From contig JAHLKF010000004.1 of NCBI GenBank assembly GCA_025558075.1, positions 496,001 to 560,000 of the forward strand: a stretch of DNA of 64,000 nt, read 5' to 3'. The DNA is from Gaertneriomyces semiglobifer (lineage: Eukaryota; Chytridiomycota; Chytridiomycetes; Spizellomycetales; Spizellomycetaceae). Within the stretch, counting starts at the first letter, position 1; every line of letters begins with the position of its first letter. Positions 1 to 15,266 of the stretch are shown here, in pieces. The position numbers and the translations under genes were made by a program. Below the pieces are notes generated by a model that was not told the origin of the DNA, did no database searches, and worked only from the letters and a program-made list of their open reading frames with translations.

Positions 1-673
1 ATCAAACCAGGTTAGTAAGAAGCGTAATATGCTTCCCAAGGGTTCGTGATTTGACTGACTGGAGCTTAGAAAATTTGTTGCTTGGATTGCGGGGAGAACT
101 TAAAATTGCCGATTTTGGTTGGTCCGTACATGCGCCAAATGCACGGTACGTGGATTGTAAGGGGCTGTTCTTCTGGCAGTTTGTAACGTAGCTATTTGCA
201 GACGAGAGACGCTATGCGGCACGCTTGACTATCTCCCACCGGAGATGGTTGAAGGACGTTCACACAACAGTAAAGTAGATCTGTGGTCGCTTGGCGTCCT
301 ATGTTATGAGTTCTTGGTTGGTGTTCCACCCTTCGAAGATTACTCGGGGGACGCCCAGCAAAACACGTACAGAAGGATTGCCGCGGTAGATTTGCATATT
401 CCGGACCATGTCAGCGCTGAAGCGCGAGATTTGATAACCAGGGTAAGTTGGCAAGTACGCGTGTGGGAGAAACATATGAACCTAATATTTCTATTATGGA
501 AGTTATTGCAATACCATCCTGAAAGGCGGCTACCGCTGGAGAACGTCCTCAGGCATCCTTGGTTGGTCAAGCACAACACAGCTGAAGACCTTGGGTTGAG
601 TGTTGAGGAGGGTGCACACCTAGGGTGTTATCGCCCTGAAAATAACCACATCATGCAACAAGTGGCATACTAG
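1..673 (+). CDS. Aurora (Ipl1-type) Ser/Thr protein kinase, 3' part
   Basis: C-terminal half of a mitotic Aurora kinase, which phosphorylates kinetochore and chromatin targets during chromosome segregation. The 5' part lies outside the window. Exons are <1-10, 70-145, 202-442 and 503-673, joined at GT..AG sites. The joined protein reads IKPENLLLG (catalytic loop), then [11 protein letters not shown] (DFG), then the activation-loop and APE-equivalent region [17 protein letters not shown], then [20 protein letters not shown] and a C-lobe ending [17 protein letters not shown]. The DFGWSVHAP and [11 protein letters not shown] signatures are typical of Aurora rather than other AGC-like kinases. 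The last intron (443-502, 60 nt) keeps the frame open, so an unspliced reading would insert 20 residues. Stop TAG at 671-673. The family call is strong; which Aurora paralogue cannot be decided from this piece. Confidence 0.93.
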
Positions 674-847
674 AACGTTCTTCATTTGCGAAACAATGGA
701 CTTGTAAATATCTTTAGCACACCGTGCATAACACGTCTTCTCACTTCCCAACTACAATGAATCCTATGTTCGTTTTTGCACTGTGGCTTATTTGTTGTTT
801 TTTCACTTTTGCATCTTTTTCTCTACAAGCGATGAATTGATTCCAGC

Positions 848-2620
848 TCAAAGTCCCGCCATCATTTTGGCAAACAATGCTTTTTCCTTCTTTTCGACTT
901 CTCTGGCGGCGTCCTTAGCTTTCTTCATCAGCAGCTTCACTTGAGATCTGATTGATTCATCGTCAGCAACGCCTTCAAGTGCTACCTCGCAGTCTTGGAT
1001 TGACTTGGAATAGTCTTTCGAGTCCATGAACGCTTGCGCGCGGCGATAGAGTGCTTTCACGTTTTTGGGATCAATTTTAAGGGCCTTCGTTGCGTGCATG
1101 TTGGCTTTGGAGGCATCACCCATTTTCAGGTAACACAGTGAGAGGTTTGAATGACATGGCAGGCAGATACCATCGACCTCTTCCTTTTCAGTGGCACTAT
1201 CCGTGTCGGAAGTGCTGAAATAGTCCACGGCCTTCTCGTAGTGTTTGACTGCCAGTCTTGGTTTACCATCTTTGAACAGGGTGTTTCCTGTCTCACGCAG
1301 CCTTTTCATACTCTCCAACTTTTCGTCACGGCTCATGTCCCAAGACTCCTTCGTCTTTTCAAAAGAGACTAGCTCGACTTCAAATTCTAACGGCTCATTC
1401 GGTGGAATGTTGTGTTGTTGCGCAAGGCTTCTTCCGTAACCGTACTCAGCGGGTGCTTTGATGAGAGCCTTCTCCCCTTTTTTCATCTCTGCTATTCCGA
1501 TGTCAAGGGCTTCAGGTAGAGCACCAGACATGAGCGTTACAGTCTCTGTCTTGTTTTCAACAAACGTTACGCTCGCAGGACCAGTGGTGCGCGCATAAGC
1601 AATTCGGATTTCAACAGTTGAGCCGAGCTGCGGGCGTTCCCAACCATTTCCTTCGGTCAGAATTTTCTTAACAATGGACGTTTTGCCGATTTGTTCAATC
1701 TCATGCCATCTAATTAATGAAATCTCGTATTTAAGAGTTGCATCCGGTGGGATGTCACGAGCACTGTCGCCGTCATGTCCATATGCGTGCTCGGGCGCGA
1801 TGGTGAGAATACCTCGTTCTCCTTTCTTGAACTTTTTCACGGCGGCCGTAATGTGAGTGGACAGTCTCCCAAACGGTTGTTCCTCTCCGAGGGTAAATCG
1901 CACATCGTTCTTTTCTTCAACCAATTTCTCCTCACCAGCGACCGTGGCGGTTAGCTTATAGTCCATTACCACCTCCCACCCTTCTTTTGGCGTTGACCAG
2001 GCAGACTCATCCTTCTTAATCATGCGAAGTATGACTCGGCCATCCGGGGTAAGAGAGTTCACTGACTTCCAATCTAATAGCTCGACTTCAAATTCCAAAG
2101 TAGCGTTGGCTGGAATCTTGGGCGGTGCACCTGTGGCACCATACGCATATTCCGGCTTGATCGTAAGGATTGCCCTCTCCCCCTTTTTCATGGTTGCGAT
2201 GCCCTTATCCCAACCCTTGATCACCATACCTTTGTCGAGGCCAAAGGTGAATGGACGCTCCTTGTCCGTGTTCTGGTCAAACACCTCGCCGTCAGGTACC
2301 AAGCGTCCAATGTAGGTGACCGACACTTCATCATCAGATTGTGGTTTTTCATATCCTTCACCCAACGAAATAATCTTTTTAGTGACGCCGCCGTCGGGCG
2401 TGACCTTGATGGTAACATTCAATTGGTCTTCCTCATCCTCCAGGCCGTCGATCTCGGGGTTGATGTTATCAACGTCCATCGAATCCTCAGGAGCGGTGTC
2501 CTCCGGCGCATCCTCGACGCCTTCCATAGGAGTCGCGTCACTGTCAACTGTTGGGATTGCCTTGGTAGGAACGTTCTCGGAGGTACCTGGTTGGCACTGG
2601 ATCTCCTGCGCGGTGGTCAT
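848..2620 (-). CDS. FKBP-type peptidyl-prolyl isomerase with three FKBP domains and TPR (FKBP51/52-like)
   Basis: Single-exon gene for a 590-residue immunophilin co-chaperone. I start at the ATG at 2620 (MTTAQEIQ); the frame is open further upstream but only with a TTG. After an acidic N-terminal tail come three FKBP folds and a TPR region. The first fold (about residues 90-184) keeps the FK506/proline-pocket residues: VSVTYIG, VFDQN, VIKGWDKG and AYGATG. The second (about 200-300) and third (about 325-420) lack several of them, so only the first is likely to be an active isomerase. The C-terminal TPR repeats (about 440-575, e.g. RLRETGNTLFKDGK, LSLCYLKMGD, KALYRRAQAF) match the Hsp90 EEVD-binding carboxylate-clamp type. 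It likely acts in the cytosol or nucleus with Hsp90. It is head-to-head with the DED1-type gene. Confidence 0.93.
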   Translation of the reverse strand: MTTAQEIQCQPGTSENVPTKAIPTVDSDATPMEGVEDAPEDTAPEDSMDVDNINPEIDGLEDEEDQLNVTIKVTPDGGVTKKIISLGEGYEKPQSDDEVSVTYIGRLVPDGEVFDQNTDKERPFTFGLDKGMVIKGWDKGIATMKKGERAILTIKPEYAYGATGAPPKIPANATLEFEVELLDWKSVNSLTPDGRVILRMIKKDESAWSTPKEGWEVVMDYKLTATVAGEEKLVEEKNDVRFTLGEEQPFGRLSTHITAAVKKFKKGERGILTIAPEHAYGHDGDSARDIPPDATLKYEISLIRWHEIEQIGKTSIVKKILTEGNGWERPQLGSTVEIRIAYARTTGPASVTFVENKTETVTLMSGALPEALDIGIAEMKKGEKALIKAPAEYGYGRSLAQQHNIPPNEPLEFEVELVSFEKTKESWDMSRDEKLESMKRLRETGNTLFKDGKPRLAVKHYEKAVDYFSTSDTDSATEKEEVDGICLPCHSNLSLCYLKMGDASKANMHATKALKIDPKNVKALYRRAQAFMDSKDYSKSIQDCEVALEGVADDESIRSQVKLLMKKAKDAAREVEKKEKALFAKMMAGL

Positions 2621-5549
<2,929 letters not shown>

Positions 5550-6023
5550 ATGGGCGCAACGAAAAACAAACGCCCGCACGACGGGGAACGCAACCGCAAT
5601 ACGATTGTAAAACGAGACGTCCTCAACCGTCTCGCTAGTTGCTGGAATGAAAGTCATACGCAATTCAACATCACGCACCTTCACGCTTTGAAACCGCCCT
5701 TATCCCATGCACCTACCACATACCAAACCCATTGGCTGTCTTGCAGATACATTTACGATATACATAGTTTAGTGTTGGAATGATATGGCTGTGTTTCCAG
5801 CTTCGCGGAACATGGAGGAGATGGGGATATTAGGTGTAATTGGGAGGGCGGGTTCGCTTGAGTGTTCTTCTGTATATATCCCCTTCTTTTTATTATTTTA
5901 TTGAGGTTGAGTTTTTGAATAGAATCTTTGTCTAAGTGTAATTGGTCCCCCAAAGTTTGAGACCTTCACGAATTCGCGTCGCAACATTGATCAGCAACCG
6001 TTGAGAACTTGCCAACTTTCAGT
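5550..6023. other. Intergenic region, DED1 3' side to Josephin gene promoter
   Basis: About 470 bp. An A/T-rich stretch around 5880-5930 may hold polyadenylation signals for the helicase or promoter elements for the next gene. No gene or RNA structure is recognised. Confidence 0.4.
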
Positions 6024-7244
6024 ATGGATTTGATACCGTTTATATTTCATGAGAAGCAAGAAGGTCAACTATGCGCTCAGCATGCGCTAAATACCCTCCT
6101 TCAGGGACCCTATTTCACAGCGGTGGATTTGGCAGATATTGCTCGGCAACTTGACGATGCAGAACGTAGCGCGATGGCGGAAGGTGGGATGGACCGCGAA
6201 GAATTCCAAAAGTTTGTTGCGGGTGGGAGCAATAACTACGATGATAGTGGTTTCTTCAGTGTACAGGTTTGTTCGAGCTGCTTTCCCAATCAGTGTTGCG
6301 TTATCCTTCGCTGACTAACGGATGTAACTCGTAGGTCATCGCGAATGCTTTGAAGGTTTGGAACCTGGAAATTACACCGATAGGGAGTCAAGGGGCCAGG
6401 GGTGCCAAGGAGAATCCGACGTAGGTGTTGGCTCAACTGGTAGTATCTAGCTAATTGGATACTGATTACCTGGCGTAGAGAAGAACAAGCATTCATTTGC
6501 AACCTACAAGAACATTGGTTTAGCCTGCGAAAATTTGGCGGATCTGCGAGACGATGGTATAACTTGAATTCAGCCTTCAACGAACCGGAGTACGTTAGCG
6601 AGATGTACCTGGTAAAGTATGCGGTATATTGTGGCGAATGAGGAACGTGTTTGCTAACTTTCCTTTCCCACTGATCTTTGCAGGGCCTGCTACTAGCCCA
6701 ACTTACCAACGAAGGTTATTCCATTTTTGTAGTTTCCGGCGAATTGCCTCAGTCAGAGGGAGACGTCTACGCGCAAACCTCACCCGTTCCGTCTGCTGAA
6801 GACATGCCTAAAGGCCCCAGTAAATCCAGCACCACGCGAAACGCCAATAAACAACAAAAAAACAGTCACGGCCCAGAAGATGATGAGCTTGCAAAAGCTA
6901 TCGCAATGAGTATGGGTCAGGACTGGACGGGAAGCGACGGAGCTGCGGGATCAACTGATGATGATTTGGATGATGAGGAGATGAAGCGCGCGATACAAGC
7001 AAGTTTGGATGAAGGAGGTGTAGATCAGAAAAGTCTCAGAGATGCAATCAATGCCAGTTTGAGAGAAAGTGAGGAGGCAGTGTTGAAAGACTCCTTAACC
7101 TCGGTATCTGCCGCGAGTGGCGTGAATCCTGGCGAGAGTAGTACACCACTTTCTCCAGAATCGTCCGACCCGAAGGGCGAGTCGGTGAGAGAATTAACTG
7201 CTGAGGAAGTGCGGGCGAAACGGCTGGCCCGGTTTGGCTCGTAG
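6024..7244 (+). CDS. Ataxin-3-like Josephin-domain deubiquitinase
   Basis: Exons 6024-6266, 6335-6420, 6479-6611 and 6684-7244 give 340 residues. The start ATG (6024) gives MDLIPFIFHEKQEGQLCAQH, the classic Josephin N-terminus. The catalytic triad is visible: Cys17 in QLCAQHALN, His in NLQEHWFSL and Asn in WYNLNS. After the catalytic domain there are three ubiquitin-interacting motifs, DDELAKAIAMSM, DEEMKRAIQASL and QKSLRDAINASL, and a C-terminus EEVRAKRLARF. This is the ataxin-3 architecture: a cysteine protease that trims polyubiquitin chains, in animals with p97/VCP. There is no polyglutamine tract; only a short KQQKN is present. The first intron has a textbook branch sequence CTGACTAAC at 6311. 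Convergent with the Thg1-like gene. Confidence 0.95.
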
Positions 7245-7362
7245 TGCAGCTATCTAGTTGGTCCTACGGATTAAATAGAGTCAACCCTATAGGTACATAG
7301 GCGGACGGTTCATTCAACGATGCGACTATCATAGGGGTAACACGTCTATATACTGATCGCAC

Positions 7363-8517
7363 CTATGCGTTTGCAGTAGCCATGGCATTTGCAGGTAGTG
7401 GTGTCTTAGGCGGGTCTCTGACTTCATTGGTCCAGAATTTGGATTTCACAAAGGAAGTCCTTTCCTCATCCGTCCAATCTGCCCAGTTGAACGACCCGTG
7501 TCTCACTCTCGATCTGATTACTGGCCCTACATCTTCACCTGTCTTCGGATTCTTGACATCCTGCAGTACATACTGCTCCTTCTTAACCCATGTGCCAAAC
7601 AAAAAACGCAGGTCATAGGACTCAAACGGATTGATGCCGGCTTCAGCAAGCAGATCCAGCTGCCTATCCAAGTTCTTTCCGTGTAGTTGGTTCGATGTAA
7701 AGTGAACATTTGCAATAGTGGATATCGCATTACGGAACCCTTCACAATTCGATCGCCAGAATATGCATTCCATGGCAGTATGCATGTCGGGTATCGGCAC
7801 CAAACGACTATCAAAATATGCAATGTGAGATTTCATTCGTTCTTGTACTTCGGATTTACGGTCGGAAAAGTCGTATGTCGAGAGGTGATAATTCAATCGG
7901 GCGGCAGCATATGACGCTGTTACAGAAGCAAGCTTCTGTACACGGCCACCATAGATGTGCTCAAAGTGCAACGGCTTGTCAGACTTTCTTTTCTTACTCG
8001 GCGGCTCGGCAGGATCGGCCATGTCCCTCAGTTGCTCCGCACCAAGAAAAACAAGAGAGATTTCATCGGAATGAGCGTACCCGATGATGGGACTGAACTT
8101 CGCAACCAGATCTCGGGTGGTCTCCACCAATGCATCCGTCAACCGTCCGTCGAAGGGCTTGACTATCCCCTTGGTAAATGTTCTGAAAGCCACTCCATCT
8201 AGGCGGATAATGTATGGCTTCTCGCTCTCGAGTGTCACTTCAAGTGTTTCCTCCAAAACTTTCAACTTTTTACCCAGCTCTTTCTCGTAAATATACGTTA
8301 AGGCTGTTCTTGCGCTCTGCGGCATCCGTGAAGGAGCTGTTGATGGTGAATTGACTTCAGTCTCTGTCATTTTGGGGCCAGAAAATTGGGAAGGAACGGA
8401 AATCTGAGATGCAAGCGTTAAAGGTCGACGTGGGATCCAAGCCAGGAAGGATCTAGACAAGAGTTTGGAGGCTTTATGAAGACGTATCGGTGGTCCACAT
8501 AGGCAAAGCTGACGCAT
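7363..8517 (-). CDS. Thg1-like protein (TLP), 3'-5' tRNA polymerase, probably mitochondrial
   Basis: Single-exon 384-residue protein of the tRNA-His guanylyltransferase superfamily, which adds nucleotides to tRNA 5' ends in the reverse (3'-5') direction. Metal-site residues are intact: IIRLDGVAFRTF (Asp107) and GYAHSDEISLVF (Ser150-Asp151-Glu152). The Thg1-specific HINNLYNT segment is missing; its place is taken by RSNCEGFRNAIS (about 256-266), which resembles the bacterial/archaeal-type TLPs that repair 5'-truncated tRNAs. Residues 1-49 are rich in Arg, Lys, Ser and Leu and contain no acidic residue (MRQLCLCGPPIRLHKASKLL...), so they look like a mitochondrial leader; the next ATG at 8370 (MTETEV) would give a leaderless form. 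Chytrid mitochondria are known for 5' tRNA editing, which fits. A KKRK patch near 174-178 could be a nuclear signal. Family is certain, location inferred. Confidence 0.9.
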   Translation of the reverse strand: MRQLCLCGPPIRLHKASKLLSRSFLAWIPRRPLTLASQISVPSQFSGPKMTETEVNSPSTAPSRMPQSARTALTYIYEKELGKKLKVLEETLEVTLESEKPYIIRLDGVAFRTFTKGIVKPFDGRLTDALVETTRDLVAKFSPIIGYAHSDEISLVFLGAEQLRDMADPAEPPSKKRKSDKPLHFEHIYGGRVQKLASVTASYAAARLNYHLSTYDFSDRKSEVQERMKSHIAYFDSRLVPIPDMHTAMECIFWRSNCEGFRNAISTIANVHFTSNQLHGKNLDRQLDLLAEAGINPFESYDLRFLFGTWVKKEQYVLQDVKNPKTGEDVGPVIRSRVRHGSFNWADWTDEERTSFVKSKFWTNEVRDPPKTPLPANAMATANA

Positions 8518-8734
8518 TATATAGCGACATGTGTGGTAGTGCCTTACCGGGCGATCGAAGTTTTTGGGTCATCCGCGGTGTAGTCAAGGAAAATACAAAA
8601 TGCTGTTCCGCGCTGTAAACCACAAGCGATCCAAGAAGAAAGGCAGACATGTTGAGGCCTTGAGCTTCATAGCGCTACCATCACATGGGAATCTATGAAG
8701 TATCGTCATCTACTAACACTACCTCTACTCTAAG

Positions 8735-9718
8735 CTAAACCCAACAGAAGCGCTCGCTGTAGCACCAGTTAGCTACCTTAATGTCATCCTTTGCCCACAA
8801 TGAAGGCAATGACTTTGTCATCTCATGCTCCTTACTATCCTGAATGTGACTGGCTGCTTCCGATACAGTTTCACTTGGGTTCCAGATGACAACCTTGGTC
8901 AAATCTGACCCATGTGCTTCTACAGCCGCAGCTTTCAATAACTCACTTGCGCCTGCTGCACTTGTCGCCTGCAGGCGGAGCACATTCAGCTGCTTGGCCG
9001 TACCAAAATCGTGCGCCCAGACGATAAAATCGCCGCTTTTATGCAACGCTCCGAAGTTGGTTGGGGCTGGAACTGCAAACGCTTTGGCGTAATGTAGAGT
9101 TCGCGCAACATGCCAGTCATAGTTGGAGAAGGACGGCGGAAGGGCAATAGTACCAGCTGGTGCGTTGTTGAGCATTTTCATGGTCATGGCTTCAAAATCG
9201 CGAGCGGCGGTATCTTTCAGATCCTTCAACATCAACCAGCGGACATGCGGTTCGGGACCGATCCGAGCAGGGAGAGTAAGTTCAACATGAGGAAACAGTT
9301 TCCAACCAAGCCTGCCGTAAAAGTCTGGACCAACATCCGAGTACAAGTTGGAAACAACAACACCGCTCAGGCTCTGAAGATGGTCACGTAGTTGAGCCAT
9401 CATAGAGGAGGCGTATCCCTTGCGTCGGTGTTGCTCAGGTACGAACACGGAAGCAACGCTGTACGCCTTCCCCACAACGACAGCGTTTTCCCCTTGCTTG
9501 TAGAGGCAGGGTCTCTCATAAGTCTCGCAGCTGGCCAGGATTTCAGAAGACTCAACAAGAGCCCAAGTCGTCCGCCGCACAGAAAAATCGCGGGCAGCAA
9601 TGGCATCTTCCCGCTCCAGGTACTGTTCGAGCGATAAACCGGCCGCCCACTCCGCAAAGCTTCCACGGTAAGTGGTCTCCAGGTCTTCCTGTTTGGTGAG
9701 AGCAACGAAGGCCGGCAT
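8735..9718 (-). CDS. LYC1: LYC1-type lysine N6-acetyltransferase (GNAT family)
   Basis: 327-residue single-exon protein starting at the ATG at 9718 (MPAFVALTKQ); the open frame continues upstream but without a family-like sequence. The N-terminal half is a GNAT fold with an acetyl-CoA loop, VFVPEQHRRKGYASSMM (R/Q-x-x-G-x-A type), followed by VSNLYSDVGPDFYGRLGW. The C-terminal half matches the fungal LYC1 C-terminal region (FIVWAHDFG..., LNVLRLQ..., VVIWNP...), ending CYSERFCWV. In Yarrowia this enzyme acetylates lysine in the lysine degradation pathway. It is head-to-head with the SRAP gene with 152 bp between the start codons, so the two probably share a promoter. Confidence 0.85.
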   Translation of the reverse strand: MPAFVALTKQEDLETTYRGSFAEWAAGLSLEQYLEREDAIAARDFSVRRTTWALVESSEILASCETYERPCLYKQGENAVVVGKAYSVASVFVPEQHRRKGYASSMMAQLRDHLQSLSGVVVSNLYSDVGPDFYGRLGWKLFPHVELTLPARIGPEPHVRWLMLKDLKDTAARDFEAMTMKMLNNAPAGTIALPPSFSNYDWHVARTLHYAKAFAVPAPTNFGALHKSGDFIVWAHDFGTAKQLNVLRLQATSAAGASELLKAAAVEAHGSDLTKVVIWNPSETVSEAASHIQDSKEHEMTKSLPSLWAKDDIKVANWCYSERFCWV

Positions 9719-9870
9719 GATGACAGATGAAAACTTGAGGGTATGGTTGTATATGTAAAATCTTGGGGAACTTGGTCGCTGGGAATTTTGAATGAAACGC
9801 GAGCATGTCCCACGTCCAAACTTCATTTGCAAAACGGAAAGTGGACGACCTGCAAAACTAACCAGCAGGC

Positions 9871-11292
9871 ATGTGCGGCAGGACCGCATGCACATTGGTA
9901 TGCATTCTGTGTTGCCTCTCGACTACTACAGCTCGCGGAAATCTAACCATCTGTGACAGGCTCCGGATGACATCCAACAGCAAACCGGCTCAGCACGCTG
10001 GGTGAACAAGGACCTCTATCGACCTTCGTACAACGGTATCAACGGTGCAAAGGCAAAACACAAGCATGGGATACAGAAATCTCACTATCACGTATAGTTG
10101 CGCCAACGCGTTATCAGCCCATTGTTATTCGGGACAAAAATGCTGGTGGCCATGATAGAGTGATTCATGCAATGGTGACTGCCCAATGTCTTCCAATGCA
10201 TTCACTCCCGCTGACTGCCGTTTAGAGATGGGGCCTGATTCCACATTGGCAAACGAAAATGCCCGAGCATACCCTGCATACCATCAATGCGCGCGCGGAA
10301 AAAGTTCAAGAGAACACGTCAATGTGGAAAGCGCAAAGAAACCGGAAACGATGCGTGGTTGTAGCGGAAGGCTTTTTTGAGTGGGAAAAGCGTGGCAAGG
10401 ATAAGCAGCCTTACTTCATCCGTCGCGATGATGGGAAGCTTCTGATGCTCGGTGGACTCTACGATCACGCGACCATAGACGGTATGGCAGACTGTTGAGT
10501 ACATTATACATCTACTAGTTCTAATCCTCAAACACAGGAAAAGACTTATGGAGCTATACCATCATCACGGTGCCTGTCTCGAAGGAACTTAGCTTCGTCC
10601 ACAACCGAATGCCTCTGATTTTGGAAGAATCAGACGTCGATCAATGGCTCGATCCCACTGTACCATTCAATGATGAGATTAAGAGCATTATGAGGCCCAA
10701 AGAGAGTGGAATGAAATGGTCAGTGCTCCAATGGACTCGGCTTATAAGAACGTTCTTTAACCTGGGACACGCCAGGCACGCGGTGTCATCCGTGGTGGGA
10801 AAAGTTGGAAATGATGTTGAAGAATGCATCCAGCCCATCGAGATCAAGTCCGAAAGTGGAAAATCTCAAGGAGACATATCGTCATTCTTTACCAAACCGA
10901 AAAAGGTTCAAGCTGATGCAGAAGTCTCTGATTACATTAAGAAAGAAGACAATGAAGTTCAACGTGAAATTGGTTTGGTTCAAATTGACGGGGCAACTGA
11001 GGGGAAGCGAGAGGGAACGCCAAGCCACGCGCCTACTACTGGCTTGAATGACATTGAGGCACTTGATGAGAAGGTAGCCAGAAGTACCTATGGTCGCGGT
11101 CAAGCAGATGATGCGCAGTCCCCAGTAAAGCGCAAGCGTGCAACAGGGACGGATGATCAGGAGAGCTCAAGAGATGCACAGCCATCGGCGAAGAAACCTG
11201 CTGTCACTCCAAGGCTAAAAAGCAAAGACAGTAAGCGTGACAAGTCTAGCAAAGATCCTAATTCTATTAAGTCCTTTTTTAAACCTCTGAAT

Positions 11293-11301
<9 letters not shown>
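9871..11301 (+). CDS. SRAP/HMCES-type abasic-site DNA-protein crosslink protein
   Basis: Exons 9871-9897, 9960-10035, 10098-10174, 10226-10481, 10538-10718 and 10776-11301 give 380 residues. The first exon is only 27 nt and encodes MCGRTACTL. Removal of Met1 exposes the catalytic Cys2, which bonds to abasic sites in single-stranded DNA. Other conserved SRAP elements follow: RPSYNV, RWGLIPHW, INARAEK, VVVAEGFFEW, LGGLYD, and FVHNRMPLIL with the active-site His. After the domain (about residue 235) the tail is charged and carries QGDISSFF, an exact PCNA-interacting PIP box (Q-x-x-I-x-x-F-F), and a C-terminal SIKSFFK that resembles a second, degenerate one. The protein likely guards abasic sites at replication forks. 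Its stop overlaps the last predicted exon of the convergent WC-1-like gene. Confidence 0.93.
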
Positions 11302-13989
<2,688 letters not shown>

Positions 13990-15266
13990 CACTGAGAAAT
14001 GACGGCCCAAGCCGCAATCGAATGCAGGCGGTGAAGACGGCGGTACACTCGAATGCTTTGCACTTTGTGGATCGGAATATGAACTGCTCAAAAGGAGGAC
14101 CGTGTCAGTTCCAGAAACCCGCCATACCGCACGCGTTCTACGCTTGCCTTTCAAAACCAACACGGATATATATATACTAGTATGGAGTCTACTCAGTGGT
14201 CGACCAGGAGAAGTCTTTGGCTGTCGCGTTATGGGTTCAAACGGAACGCACTCAACGCTTAATCCAGCGCTCGTCTGTTTACTGAATTTGTTTCTCCCGA
14301 CAGAGGGACAACAAACGACAAAAGGAGATAGGGCACACTAGTCGCTCTTATTCGTTTGGGTTCGCTGGCTCTCAGTCGCCGTCATACAAACTATGCGAGG
14401 CCTGACGGATTGGATTAAACGACGAATGCAAACGCTCGGACTGTCTGTGAAAGAGGAAATGCCGGCCGATCCTTATTCTCCTGCAAACCAGTTTTAAAAG
14501 CCTGTGGGAAGCAGCAGCCTACGGCTTGCCTTCCGATCCATTCTGCGATTATGCATCAAAAGATATTTCATGTATGCTTCAAACTGCAGCGCTGGACTCT
14601 ACGCGTGGATCGACGCCGCGCATAACACGGCCCGATCATTGTGGCCGCACCTTTTGCTTATGTAACATTGACTATCCACACGCTTCCGCTATGCAAGTGG
14701 GCATTTCACGTGATTGTTAATGAACCCCAACGCGAAGAAATTAGACTCTTGCATGGCACCCCATAAACTGTCGTCGCCCTGATTTGCACTTTGTGATGAG
14801 TGAATGAAGTCAAAAACGTTAGCTCCGTGTCGCATGGGGCACACTGGACGGATGACTCCGGGATAAGTAGTCTGTCTGTCGTGTGATGGACGAATGGCTG
14901 AAGAAACATTAGTAGTCTGCAACCTGTTCACACTCCTTCTCACGCGCATTATCCGCTCGTTGGGCAAAGAACTGAAGCGACTGAAACTACATGTACAGTT
15001 TATACATCATTGCAGTGAAGTGCGCTGTGCATAAGCTTTTGGTGAAGACCGTAGAGTTTCTCGCAATTCAGACCCTGGATGTGAACTTGTTCCGCGCCGC
15101 GTTATTTTCGCCGCGATGGAATTTAGAACGTTACGCCGTGTCATCGATAAAGAAGCGTAACTCATCAGAGAACGTCAACATCCGCGTTCGCGTAATTGGC
15201 GACCACCTACATCCTGCATCGTTCTGCCGTTACACTTCTACGTTGCGCCGCAAACATCAAGCTAGG
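13990..15266. other. Long intergenic region upstream of photoreceptor and SET genes
   Basis: About 1.3 kb between divergent genes. It holds the TATA run at 14167 and several short open frames without family resemblance. One frame runs from an ATG at 14991 into the SET gene and would add 92 residues of no recognised similarity; I treat it as leader. A long regulatory region would suit a light-regulated gene, but no defined operator is recognised. Confidence 0.4.
14167..14176 (-). promoter_or_regulatory. TATA element upstream of the photoreceptor gene
   Basis: A TATATATATA run lies about 180 bp upstream of the predicted start at 13989 and is symmetric, so it could serve either strand. No gene starts nearby on the + strand, hence the minus-strand assignment. 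Consensus only. Confidence 0.4.

Noticed and set aside
14991..15266. N-terminal extension of the SET-MYND gene from ATG 14991
   Set aside because: The 92 extra residues show no family similarity, and the protein starts normally for the family at 15267.
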